Positions 29,397 through 36,644 of a stretch of 64,000 nt of DNA are shown in pieces (positions within the stretch are counted from its first letter, which is position 1; each line of letters begins with the position of its first letter). The stretch comes from Hyunsoonleella ulvae (GTDB lineage Bacteria; Bacteroidota; Bacteroidia; Flavobacteriales; Flavobacteriaceae), in the NCBI RefSeq assembly GCF_016827605.1, contig NZ_JAEPJQ010000001.1:682001-746000 (forward strand), written 5' to 3'. The notes under the pieces are model-generated. The model did no database searches, was not told the origin of the DNA, and worked only from the letters and a program-made list of their open reading frames with translations. The position numbers and the translations under genes were made by a program.

Positions 29397-29421
29397 AGCA
29401 GAGCAATATCAGAGTCTGCTT
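29397..29421. terminator. Intrinsic terminator after globin gene
   Basis: The 7-bp stem AAGCAGA (29397-29403) pairs with TCTGCTT (29415-29421), followed by a long T-run on the plus strand. It may also serve the convergent FAD-protein gene only weakly. Confidence 0.7.
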
Positions 29422-29432
29422 TTTTTTTTGAA

Positions 29433-30041
29433 TTAAAACTCTACCTTATCATGCACCTTAGTATGTTTTCCGCCATTCCAAAGGGTTAAAATATCGGTAG
29501 CTACCTGCGCACCACTTCCTGAAGCTATGGCAAACTGGCTACGCCACCCAGCTAAAGTACCAGCAACATACAAATTATCTTCAATTAAATGGTCTGTATT
29601 TTTCAACCAAATGCGATCTTTTTCCAGTTGGGCCCTGGGATGAGGCTCTACATATACTTCCAAACCTTTAATTCGCATTAAATTGGTATAGCCAACGGCA
29701 ACCACAACTATTTTTGCTAGGTATGTATTTTTATTAGTTCTAACCTTAAAACCATCCTCCGTTTTTAATACCTCCAATACTTTTTCTTTTTCGATCTGGT
29801 TTACATGCGGGTATACATCAGCAAGCTGCTTTTTACCACTTTCTAAAATGGATGCACCAGTGGTTCCGGGCGCTAACCCCAACACGTTATTAAACAATGC
29901 GGTTTGTAAATGCGAAGACTTTTGGTGTGTAATAATACCTATAGTTTTATCCTTAGCAAAAGCTTTATGTTTTGCAGAACCCAACACCAAAGCACAGGAC
30001 ATACCTGCAGTGCCACCACCAATAATTAAAGCATCGTACAT
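29433..30041 (-). CDS. Minimal FAD-binding oxidoreductase (thioredoxin reductase-like, no NADPH domain)
   Basis: The 202-aa protein begins with the dinucleotide-binding motif LIIGGGTAGMSCAL (residues 5-18) and ends with the flavin-binding LYVAGTLAGWRSQFAIASGSGAQVA segment (in two adjoining parts, near 160-185), as in thioredoxin reductase-like proteins. The whole NADPH-binding domain and the redox CxxC are absent, so only the FAD domain remains, with no frameshift or stop to suggest decay. The electron donor must come from elsewhere or the protein may be structural or flavin-sensing. It is in a close cluster with a small membrane protein (3 bp) and MarC. Confidence 0.8.
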   Translation of the reverse strand: MYDALIIGGGTAGMSCALVLGSAKHKAFAKDKTIGIITHQKSSHLQTALFNNVLGLAPGTTGASILESGKKQLADVYPHVNQIEKEKVLEVLKTEDGFKVRTNKNTYLAKIVVVAVGYTNLMRIKGLEVYVEPHPRAQLEKDRIWLKNTDHLIEDNLYVAGTLAGWRSQFAIASGSGAQVATDILTLWNGGKHTKVHDKVEF

Positions 30042-30044
30042 TGG

Positions 30045-30248
30045 CTATCGTTTTTGCTTTACCTTTTCTTCAATGCGCTTTGACGTCAACAAAATCAACA
30101 TTAAAAAGATGGCGCAACACGACGCCAAAATGGTAATGAGCCCTACAATACTCTCACCTTCAAAAAGTGCTTCAAAGTTTAGCTTAGTAGCATTATAAAC
30201 ACCCAAAGCAAAGGCCAAAACTATAATAGTATACGCTATATATTTCAT
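30045..30248 (-). CDS. Small two-helix membrane protein
   Basis: The 67-aa protein has two transmembrane segments (IAYTIIVLAFALGVYNA at 4-20 and ITILASCCAIFLMLILL at about 38-54) separated by a short acidic loop, and a basic cytoplasmic tail KRIEEKVKQKR. No family is recognised. It begins 14 bp after MarC and ends 3 bp before the FAD-protein start, so it is co-transcribed and may be the membrane partner of the FAD domain. Confidence 0.75.
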   Translation of the reverse strand: MKYIAYTIIVLAFALGVYNATKLNFEALFEGESIVGLITILASCCAIFLMLILLTSKRIEEKVKQKR

Positions 30249-30262
30249 ATGTTACGATTTAA

Positions 30263-30844
30263 TTAAGCAAATAAAGCTTTTATGTTATGAGTAAATAATT
30301 TCACTGCAATGGCCAACAATACAACGCCAAACACTTTCCTGATAATACTTATGCCATTAGCTCCTAAAAAACGCTCTATCTTAGAAGAAGTCTTTAGTAC
30401 CAAAAAAATAAAAACAACATTTAAAACTATGGCAATAATAATATTCTGGACTTGAAACTCCGCACGTAACGAAAGCAAAGTCGTTAAACTACCAGGACCA
30501 GCCATAAGCGGAAACGCTAATGGGAAAATAGAAGCTGTCATCGGGTTGGTTTCTTCTTGCTTGTATAGTGTAATACCTAAAATCATTTCTAGAGCTATAA
30601 AAAACAAAATAAAAGCACCTGCAACAGCAAAGGAATTAACATCAATACCAATTAAATTTAAAATACTTTTTCCCAGAAATAAAAAAAGGATCATAATACA
30701 ACCAGCAATTAAAGAGGCTTTTCCACTTTGTATATGCCCTACTTTTTTTCGTAAATCAATTACAATAGGAATGTTACCTACAATATCAATTACGGCAAAT
30801 AACACCATAAAGGCTGTAAAAATTTCTTTAAAATTAAGCTGCAT
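30263..30844 (-). CDS. MarC-family integral membrane protein
   Basis: The 193-aa protein has six hydrophobic segments and the family features: a start FKEIFTAFMVLFAVIDIVGNIPI (in two parts) and the central FPLAFPLMAGPGSLTTLL near residue 107-125, and a late GANGISIIRKVFGVVLLAIAVK. MarC/YhgN proteins are inner-membrane proteins of unproven function; an older link to multiple antibiotic resistance was not upheld. It is first in a three-gene unit with the small membrane protein and the FAD protein. Confidence 0.88.
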   Translation of the reverse strand: MQLNFKEIFTAFMVLFAVIDIVGNIPIVIDLRKKVGHIQSGKASLIAGCIMILFLFLGKSILNLIGIDVNSFAVAGAFILFFIALEMILGITLYKQEETNPMTASIFPLAFPLMAGPGSLTTLLSLRAEFQVQNIIIAIVLNVVFIFLVLKTSSKIERFLGANGISIIRKVFGVVLLAIAVKLFTHNIKALFA

Positions 30845-30923
30845 AACTTCAGGAAGTTAATGTTTATACAAAGGTCTATATTTATTATTAAATCGCCATA
30901 CCAATTACATTGTAAAGTTTAGT

Positions 30924-30931
30924 TATTTTTG
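30924..30931 (+). promoter_or_regulatory. Putative -7 promoter element of the DUF3109 gene
   Basis: TATTTTTG matches TAnnTTTG and lies 20 bp before the ATG at 30952. The nearest TTG (30910-30912) is too close for a standard -33 element. Confidence 0.4.
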
Positions 30932-30951
30932 CACTTCAATTTTAGAACAGC

Positions 30952-31524
30952 ATGTTTCAGCTAGGCAAAACCATTGTTTCAGAAGACATTATAAAAGAAG
31001 ACTTTTTATGCAACTTGAGTGCATGTAAAGGCGCATGCTGTATTGATGGGGATGCTGGAGCTCCTTTAGAGAAAGATGAGGTTAAAATTTTAGAAGACAT
31101 ATACCCTAAGGTAAAGCCATTTTTAAGGGAAGAAGGAAGAAAAGCCATTGAAGACCAGGGTACCTCCATAGTAACCGAAGATGGAGAATTAGAAACACCT
31201 CTTATTAATGGTGCTGATTGTGCATATGTTATTTTCGACGAAAATAATGTTGCACTTTGTGGTATTGAAGAAGCTTACAATCAAGGAGAAATCTCTTGGA
31301 AGAAACCAATATCCTGCCACTTATACCCAATTCGTGTGACGGATTACACAGAATTTTCTAGTGTAAATTATCATAGATGGCAAATTTGTGATGAAGCCTG
31401 CACACTTGGAAAAGAATTACAGATCCCCATCTATAAATTCGTAAAAGAAGCGCTCATAAGAAAATTTGGCGAGGACTGGTATGCCGAATTAGAAAAAGTT
31501 GCCGAAGACTTTTTAACATCATAA
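30952..31524 (+). CDS. DUF3109-family Cys-rich protein
   Basis: The 190-aa protein has the cysteine pattern of DUF3109: CNLSACKGACC near residues 20-30, then a Cys in GADCAYVIF, a Cys in ALCGIEEAY, SCHLYPIRV near residue 125 and a pair in WQICDEACTLG. These fit a metal- (zinc or iron) binding site as in related YkgJ-type proteins. The function of the family is unknown. It is cytoplasmic by the absence of a signal peptide, conserved across Bacteroidota, and transcribed alone. Confidence 0.85.
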   Translation: MFQLGKTIVSEDIIKEDFLCNLSACKGACCIDGDAGAPLEKDEVKILEDIYPKVKPFLREEGRKAIEDQGTSIVTEDGELETPLINGADCAYVIFDENNVALCGIEEAYNQGEISWKKPISCHLYPIRVTDYTEFSSVNYHRWQICDEACTLGKELQIPIYKFVKEALIRKFGEDWYAELEKVAEDFLTS

Positions 31525-31993
31525 AAAACAACCTACAAACCACCTTAAAAACCCTTTATTTACAGAGGGTTTTATCTAAAAAACTTTTATTTTTTTTTGT
31601 AAACTTTTTAAGATTCTAAAAAACGTAATTCATTGAAAAACAGTGAAATAACTAATTTTTTCTGTAAACTTATTGATTAGCAAGCAGTTATTTGTTTGTT
31701 AAAAACTTGTTGAAAACGTTTTTGTATTCCCTTAAAAACATATAAATCATTTTGCAATCTTTGTTGAACTCAATTCTGAGTAAAAACACAATTTTAACTT
31801 GTTAATAAACTTGTTAAAAATGTATTTTAAGTTTAACCAAAATACATTTAACAATTTATAATCTTTGTTGAAGGCATTTTACCAAAAGGGTGTTTTTCAA
31901 TGAATTTTTTAAAAAAATGAGCCTAGTTTGAGGCTTGTTTTACAGGGTTCCCCTGCAGGATTTTGTACGTCAATATTTAACCTATATCAACGC
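31525..31993. promoter_or_regulatory. Long leader of nrdB-nrdA with repeats and a hairpin
   Basis: This 469-bp AT-rich gap contains no gene I can support. It holds two exact copies of AATCTTTGTTGAA (31756-31768 and 31860-31872), each with a near-match to the -7 motif. There is a perfect 11-bp inverted repeat (31820-31830 with 31841-31851), and several AACTTGTT repeats (from 31705, 31798 and 31810). No palindrome matching the known NrdR box was seen. The layout suggests tandem promoters and a regulated leader for ribonucleotide reductase. Confidence 0.45.
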
Positions 31994-33268
31994 ATGGAAA
32001 TAACACATATCATCAAAAGAGATTACGAAACCACACCTTTCGTACTAGACAAAATTACTAATGCCGTAGAAAAAGCGATGCTTTCGGTAAACCATGGTAC
32101 ACGACAAGATGCCAAAGATATTTCTGATAGGGTATTCGAATCCCTATTGGCAAGAAAAGCTGTAGATGCTAGATATGTTCCCAACGTTGAACAGGTACAG
32201 GATATTGTAGAAGACAAACTCATGGATAGTGCTTTTCATGATGCGGCAAAGGCATTTATATTATACAGAGATGAACAGGCTAGAAAACGACAATCCAACA
32301 TCTTTGAAAAGCGTATTAACCTAAAACCTTATGAGTATCCAGATTTATACGAGTATGTAAATGCGATTAGACATTCGTACTGGATTCATACAGAATTTAA
32401 CTTTACCAGCGATATTCAGGATTTTAAAGCACAACTTACCCCTACCGAGAAATCTGCCATAAAAAATACTATGCTAGCTATTTCTCAAATAGAAGTAGCG
32501 GTTAAATCGTTCTGGGGAGATATCTACCACAAGATGCCAAAACCAGAAATAGGTTCTGTTGGTGCCACGTTTGCAGAAAGCGAAGTACGCCATCACGATG
32601 CCTATTCACATCTATTGGAGATCTTAGGCTTAAATGCAGAGTTTAAAGCCCTTAAGAAGAAGCCCGTAATCATGAGACGTGTACACTACTTAGAAACCGC
32701 CCTCAAAAACTCTAAGAGTGAAAACATTCAAGAATATGCAGAATCTATTTTATTATTCTCACTTTTTATTGAGCATGTATCGTTGTTCTCCCAGTTTTTG
32801 ATCATTATGGCATTTAATAAACATAAGAACATGCTTAAAGGCATATCAAATGTTGTTGAGGCCACATCAAAAGAAGAACAAATACATGGCGATTTTGGTA
32901 TAGACGTTATTAAAATCATCAAAAAAGAAAATCCAAGTTGGTTTGGGGAAGATTATAATGCAAAAATACAAACCATTTGCATGGAAGCTTATAAAGCCGA
33001 AAGCGATATCATCGACTGGATTTTTGAAGACGGAGAATTAGACTTCCTTCCAAAAAACGTTGTAAACGAATTTATTAAAAAACGTTTTAACGACTCCTTA
33101 GAAAGTATAGGCATTGATAAAGTATTTGAAGTAAACAACGAATTAATAGCTCAAACCGAATGGTTTGATGACGAAATTATCGGAACCAAGCACGGCGATT
33201 TCTTTGTAAAACGATCCATTAACTACAGCAAAAGAACTAAAAGTATAACTAGCGACGACCTTTTTTAA
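31994..33268 (+). CDS. nrdB: Ribonucleotide reductase class I beta subunit with N-terminal ATP-cone
   Basis: From the ATG at 31994 the protein has 424 aa. Residues 1-95 form an ATP-cone (IIKRDYETTPFVLDKI, VEQVQDIVEDKLM, AKAFILYRDEQARKR), the allosteric module normally found on the alpha subunit. The diiron/dimanganese core follows, with the E-x2-H-x3-Y motif at E197, H200 and Y204. NrdB proteins with an ATP-cone and a dimanganese cofactor are known from flavobacteria (Leeuwenhoekiella blandensis; Flavobacterium johnsoniae belongs to the related class Id), so I expect a similar enzyme here; the metal cannot be read from sequence. The open frame extends to 31928, but that part matches nothing. 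nrdA follows by 3 bp. Confidence 0.94.
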   Translation: MEITHIIKRDYETTPFVLDKITNAVEKAMLSVNHGTRQDAKDISDRVFESLLARKAVDARYVPNVEQVQDIVEDKLMDSAFHDAAKAFILYRDEQARKRQSNIFEKRINLKPYEYPDLYEYVNAIRHSYWIHTEFNFTSDIQDFKAQLTPTEKSAIKNTMLAISQIEVAVKSFWGDIYHKMPKPEIGSVGATFAESEVRHHDAYSHLLEILGLNAEFKALKKKPVIMRRVHYLETALKNSKSENIQEYAESILLFSLFIEHVSLFSQFLIIMAFNKHKNMLKGISNVVEATSKEEQIHGDFGIDVIKIIKKENPSWFGEDYNAKIQTICMEAYKAESDIIDWIFEDGELDFLPKNVVNEFIKKRFNDSLESIGIDKVFEVNNELIAQTEWFDDEIIGTKHGDFFVKRSINYSKRTKSITSDDLF

Positions 33269-33271
33269 ACC

Positions 33272-35065
33272 ATGAAAATCAAAAACCACCAACAACAAGA
33301 GCAAAAAACAGAACAATCTCAATACGATCAACTTCTTAATGCCAGAAAAGAGCAAATTAAGAATGCAAATCAAACCCAAACAGCACCAAAATTTGAATGG
33401 TTAACAGAAAATAGCCGTAAATTTTTAGCATCAGGGTATTTAACTGATGATGCTACACCTGAAGAACGCATTCGTGAAATAGCAGACAGAGCCGAACAAA
33501 TTTTAAAAATTGATGGCTTTTCAGATAAATTTTACGGATACATGGCAGAAGGCTTTTTCTCTTTAGCATCTCCAGTATGGTCTAATTTTGGGAAAAAGAG
33601 AGGTTTACCAATAAGTTGTTTTGGCTCTAATATTGCTGATGACATGGGTAATATTCTATATACCCAATCTGAAGTAGGAATGATGTCTAAACTAGGAGGT
33701 GGTACTTCAGGGTACTTTGGAAACTTAAGACATAGAGGTGCGCCAGTAAAAAATAACGGATCGTCTTCTGGTGCGGTACACATTATGCAACTTTTTGAAA
33801 AAATGGTAGATGTTGTGAGCCAAGGATCTGTAAGAAGAGGACGTTTTTCTCCATATTTACCTGTAGAGCACCCAGATATAAATGAGTTCCTAGAAATTGG
33901 TACAGAAGGTAATTCTATCCAAGAATTAACACATGGTATTTCTGTGACTGATAAATGGATGGAAGAGATGATTGAAGGTGATGTTGAGAAACGTTCTATT
34001 TGGGCCAAAGTAATACAACGTCGTGGAGAAATAGGATATCCATACATTTTCTTTAAAGATCATGCTAATAACCAAGCGGCAGATGTATATAAAGAAAATA
34101 ATCATAAAATTGTAGCTAGTAATTTATGTACAGAAATTATGCTACCTTCAAACGACCAATGGTCTTTTGTATGTGTATTATCATCAGTAAACCTATTGCA
34201 TTATGATAAATGGAAAGATACCGATGCTGTTGAAACCATGGTATATTTCTTAGATGCTGTTATTACCGAATTTACCGAAAAATTAGAAGAATACAGGGAC
34301 TCTGATGATCTAGATGACAGACAGACATTTATGTTCATGGAGCGTGCCTATAATTTTGCAAAATCAAACAGAGCATTAGGTTTAGGAGCATTAGGTTGGC
34401 ATTCATTATTACAGTCTAAAATGCTACCATTTGATAGCCAGGAAGCTTTCAATTTAAATAGTGAGATATTTAAAACGATAGAAGAGAAATCGTATAAAGC
34501 ATCAAAAGAATTAGCCACTCTATTTGGCGAACCAGAAGTGTTAAAAGGGTATGGTAGACGCAACGCCACACTAAACGCCATTGCGCCAACAACATCTTCG
34601 GCATTTATTTTAGGACAAGTATCTCAAGGTATCGAGCCTATTTGGTCTAACATTTATGTAAAGGATATTGCAAAAATTAAAACAACGATTAAGAATCCTT
34701 ACTTGTTAAATCTATTAGAAGAAAAAGGCTTAAACACGCCTGAGATATGGCGCAGCATTCGTGATCATGACGGATCTGTACAACACTTAGAAGAAGAGTT
34801 AACAGAACTTGAACGTGATGTGTTTAAAACCTATTCTGAAATAGACCAGCTAACTATTGTATATCAAGCGGCAAACAGACAAAATCATATAGACCAAGGA
34901 CAGTCTGTAAATATTATTGTGCATCCAGATATGCCTGTGAAAGACATTAACAAAATTTATGTTACGGCATGGAAACTAGGATTAAAGTCGCTATACTATC
35001 AACACAGTATGAATGCCGCTCAAAAATTCAAACAGAAAAAAGAGTGTGCGAGTTGTGAAGGATAA
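33272..35065 (+). CDS. nrdA: Ribonucleotide reductase class I alpha subunit without ATP-cone
   Basis: This catalytic subunit (597 aa) reduces ribonucleoside diphosphates. The redox pair is C116 (ISCFGSN) and C301 (FVCVLSS), the thiyl-radical Cys is C286 (NLCTEIMLP), and the radical-path tyrosines are in LYYQHSMNA. The C-terminal shuttle pair is C592/C595 (ECASCEG). Compared with the usual 700-850 aa it is short because the N-terminal ATP-cone is absent; the sequence goes from a 35-residue Gln/Lys-rich tail directly into the alpha domain. Activity control is therefore moved to NrdB. It is co-transcribed with nrdB. Confidence 0.95.
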   Translation: MKIKNHQQQEQKTEQSQYDQLLNARKEQIKNANQTQTAPKFEWLTENSRKFLASGYLTDDATPEERIREIADRAEQILKIDGFSDKFYGYMAEGFFSLASPVWSNFGKKRGLPISCFGSNIADDMGNILYTQSEVGMMSKLGGGTSGYFGNLRHRGAPVKNNGSSSGAVHIMQLFEKMVDVVSQGSVRRGRFSPYLPVEHPDINEFLEIGTEGNSIQELTHGISVTDKWMEEMIEGDVEKRSIWAKVIQRRGEIGYPYIFFKDHANNQAADVYKENNHKIVASNLCTEIMLPSNDQWSFVCVLSSVNLLHYDKWKDTDAVETMVYFLDAVITEFTEKLEEYRDSDDLDDRQTFMFMERAYNFAKSNRALGLGALGWHSLLQSKMLPFDSQEAFNLNSEIFKTIEEKSYKASKELATLFGEPEVLKGYGRRNATLNAIAPTTSSAFILGQVSQGIEPIWSNIYVKDIAKIKTTIKNPYLLNLLEEKGLNTPEIWRSIRDHDGSVQHLEEELTELERDVFKTYSEIDQLTIVYQAANRQNHIDQGQSVNIIVHPDMPVKDINKIYVTAWKLGLKSLYYQHSMNAAQKFKQKKECASCEG

Positions 35066-35100
35066 ACAATTTCCTGATTTGTGAGGAAGTTATAAATTAA

Positions 35101-35136
35101 AAAAAAGCATCATATCCCAAGGAATGATGCTTTTTT
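35101..35136. terminator. Bidirectional intrinsic terminator after nrdA
   Basis: A 13-bp stem (35101-35113 with 35124-35136: A-run plus GCATCAT, ATGATGC plus T-run) with a 10-nt loop serves the convergent nrdA and ppnP genes. Confidence 0.85.
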
Positions 35137-35173
35137 ATTTAAAATAACTGTATTGTAATTGCTCCTGTAAAAA

Positions 35174-35455
35174 CTATGCGTATTTACACAAATAAGACGT
35201 CTGGCTCGAAACTTTTACAGTAAATTTCTCGTTGGCTTCGATGTCATAACTTTCTCCAGCCGTAAAGGTTTTCCATTCATTAGAATTTGGAAGTTTTACA
35301 AGCATCTCGCCTTCAATAACCGTCATAGTTTCATGAGTACTAGTTCCAAACTCGTATTCGCCTTCTTCCATTACACCTATAGTAGAGTTTCCTGTATTAA
35401 ATTTATAGCCTAATGATTTTACATTACCATCAAAATATTCGTTTACTGGAATCAT
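35174..35455 (-). CDS. ppnP: Pyrimidine/purine nucleoside phosphorylase (PpnP)
   Basis: The 93-aa cupin-fold protein has the family start VNEYFDGNVKSLGY, the FNTGNSTIGVMEEGEYEFGT core, the EGEMLVKLP strand and the late YDIEANEKFTVKV region. PpnP enzymes (formerly DUF1255) phosphorolyse a range of nucleosides to base and ribose-1-phosphate. The open frame extends to 35500, but the family begins at the ATG used here. It sits next to ribonucleotide reductase, consistent with a nucleotide-metabolism neighbourhood, although it is transcribed in the opposite direction. Confidence 0.88.
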   Translation of the reverse strand: MIPVNEYFDGNVKSLGYKFNTGNSTIGVMEEGEYEFGTSTHETMTVIEGEMLVKLPNSNEWKTFTAGESYDIEANEKFTVKVSSQTSYLCKYA

Positions 35456-35517
35456 AATAATTAGTTTTAAATTAAGTTGGCAAATATAGTTTTTTGTCAA
35501 ACGCTACACACCACAAA

Positions 35518-35547
35518 AAAAGCACTTCAACAACGTGAAGTGCTTTT
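35518..35547. terminator. Intrinsic terminator after ompA-like gene
   Basis: The 12-bp stem 35518-35529 (A-run, GCACTTCA) pairs with 35536-35547 with a 6-nt loop. It lies between the OmpA-like gene stop (minus strand) and the ppnP start. Confidence 0.8.
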
Positions 35548-35570
35548 CTAATTTTAGATAAATGGATTAA

Positions 35571-36434
35571 TTAATCTAAGATGTTATGTTCTGCAATAGT
35601 AGTATCGTTTTCAGACATTAAAGCAAAAAACTTATCTATGTTTGGTAAAATAATAATTTTTGTACGTCTATTTTTTGCTCTGTTTTCTCTAGAATCATTC
35701 TCTGCAATTGGTTGATAACTACTTCTCCCAGCTGCAATTAACTGTTCTGGAGATACATTATATTTTTCTTGGAGTTTACGCACTACTGAAGTAGCTCTCA
35801 TCACACTTAAGTCCCAGTTGTCAGCAAGAAATTCTGTGTTAATGGTTCTTGCATCTGTATGCCCTTCTACCATAATATCCAAACTAGGTTCTGAATTGAT
35901 AACATCAGCTAATTTTTTAAGTACAGTATCCGCTTTAGGACTTAATCTGTAACTCCCAGTATTAAATAACATGTTATCTGCAATAGAAATCATTACCACA
36001 GTTTCATTAATATTTACGGCGAAATCCTCATCTTCATCAATATTACTTTCACTAATAGCTTTTTCTAAGTTGTAAGCAACAGCCAAATTCATAGAATCTT
36101 TAAGCGTCTCTGCTTGTGCTAACTTTTCTGCATCAACATTTTTAAGCGTTTCTCGCATTTTTAATTTCGTATCGTTAGAAATTACAGCAACATTTCCAAC
36201 AGCATCTAGTTTTACATCATTTTCTTGTTTAAGCGATGCTATTTTAGAATTGTACGTCTCAACTCTAGCTTGAATTTTGTCGAATTTTGCTTCTAAATCT
36301 TCTTTAGCAACTCTAGTTTTTTGTAATTCGCTTTTAATTTCGCCATTCTCCTGCTGTAAGGCTATGTATTTCTTCTTTGAAACACAAGACAATGTAACTA
36401 CTGCAATTAAAAGTGTAATAGAAAATTTTTTCAT
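35571..36434 (-). CDS. OmpA-family outer-membrane lipoprotein
   Basis: From the ATG at 36434 the protein has 287 aa. A lipoprotein signal ends at LSC near residue 17, followed by basic VSKKK, so it stays on the periplasmic leaflet of the outer membrane. Residues 20-75 are a predicted coiled coil (KSELQKTRVAKEDLEAKFDK). The C-terminal OmpA domain at about 150-265 contains VEGHTDARTINTEF, LSVMRATSVVRKL and NRRTKIIILP, the peptidoglycan-binding residues. It is a Pal-like tether between outer membrane and cell wall. The frame extends 90 bp further upstream, but the lipobox argues for this start. Confidence 0.9.
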   Translation of the reverse strand: MKKFSITLLIAVVTLSCVSKKKYIALQQENGEIKSELQKTRVAKEDLEAKFDKIQARVETYNSKIASLKQENDVKLDAVGNVAVISNDTKLKMRETLKNVDAEKLAQAETLKDSMNLAVAYNLEKAISESNIDEDEDFAVNINETVVMISIADNMLFNTGSYRLSPKADTVLKKLADVINSEPSLDIMVEGHTDARTINTEFLADNWDLSVMRATSVVRKLQEKYNVSPEQLIAAGRSSYQPIAENDSRENRAKNRRTKIIILPNIDKFFALMSENDTTIAEHNILD

Positions 36435-36608
36435 AATAATAACTTTAGGTTTGTCACATATACGATAAAAGTGTTGTTTTGGACGTTGAAATACTATTTT
36501 ATTTTCAGAAAAACACAGATACATGTTCTTTAATTACATAACGAAAAAATTAAGTCCCTAATACCTCTATTTTAATACCATAACCAATGCTTAACCCATA
36601 GGTTTATT

Positions 36609-36616
36609 TACATTTG
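36609..36616 (+). promoter_or_regulatory. Putative -7 promoter element of the TonB-receptor gene
   Basis: TACATTTG matches TAnnTTTG and lies 28 bp before the ATG at 36645. A TTG at -33 is not evident. Confidence 0.45.
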
Positions 36617-36644
36617 TGTTGGCTTTTTAAACAAAGGAACTTAT

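Noticed and set aside
31928-31993. Upstream extension of nrdB
   Set aside because: The extra 22 residues match nothing in the ATP-cone, whose first strand begins directly at the ATG at 31994.
31525-31993. NrdR box or cobalamin riboswitch before nrdB
   Set aside because: No palindrome of NrdR type and no B12-box-like conserved core could be seen; the enzyme is class I, so B12 control is also unlikely.
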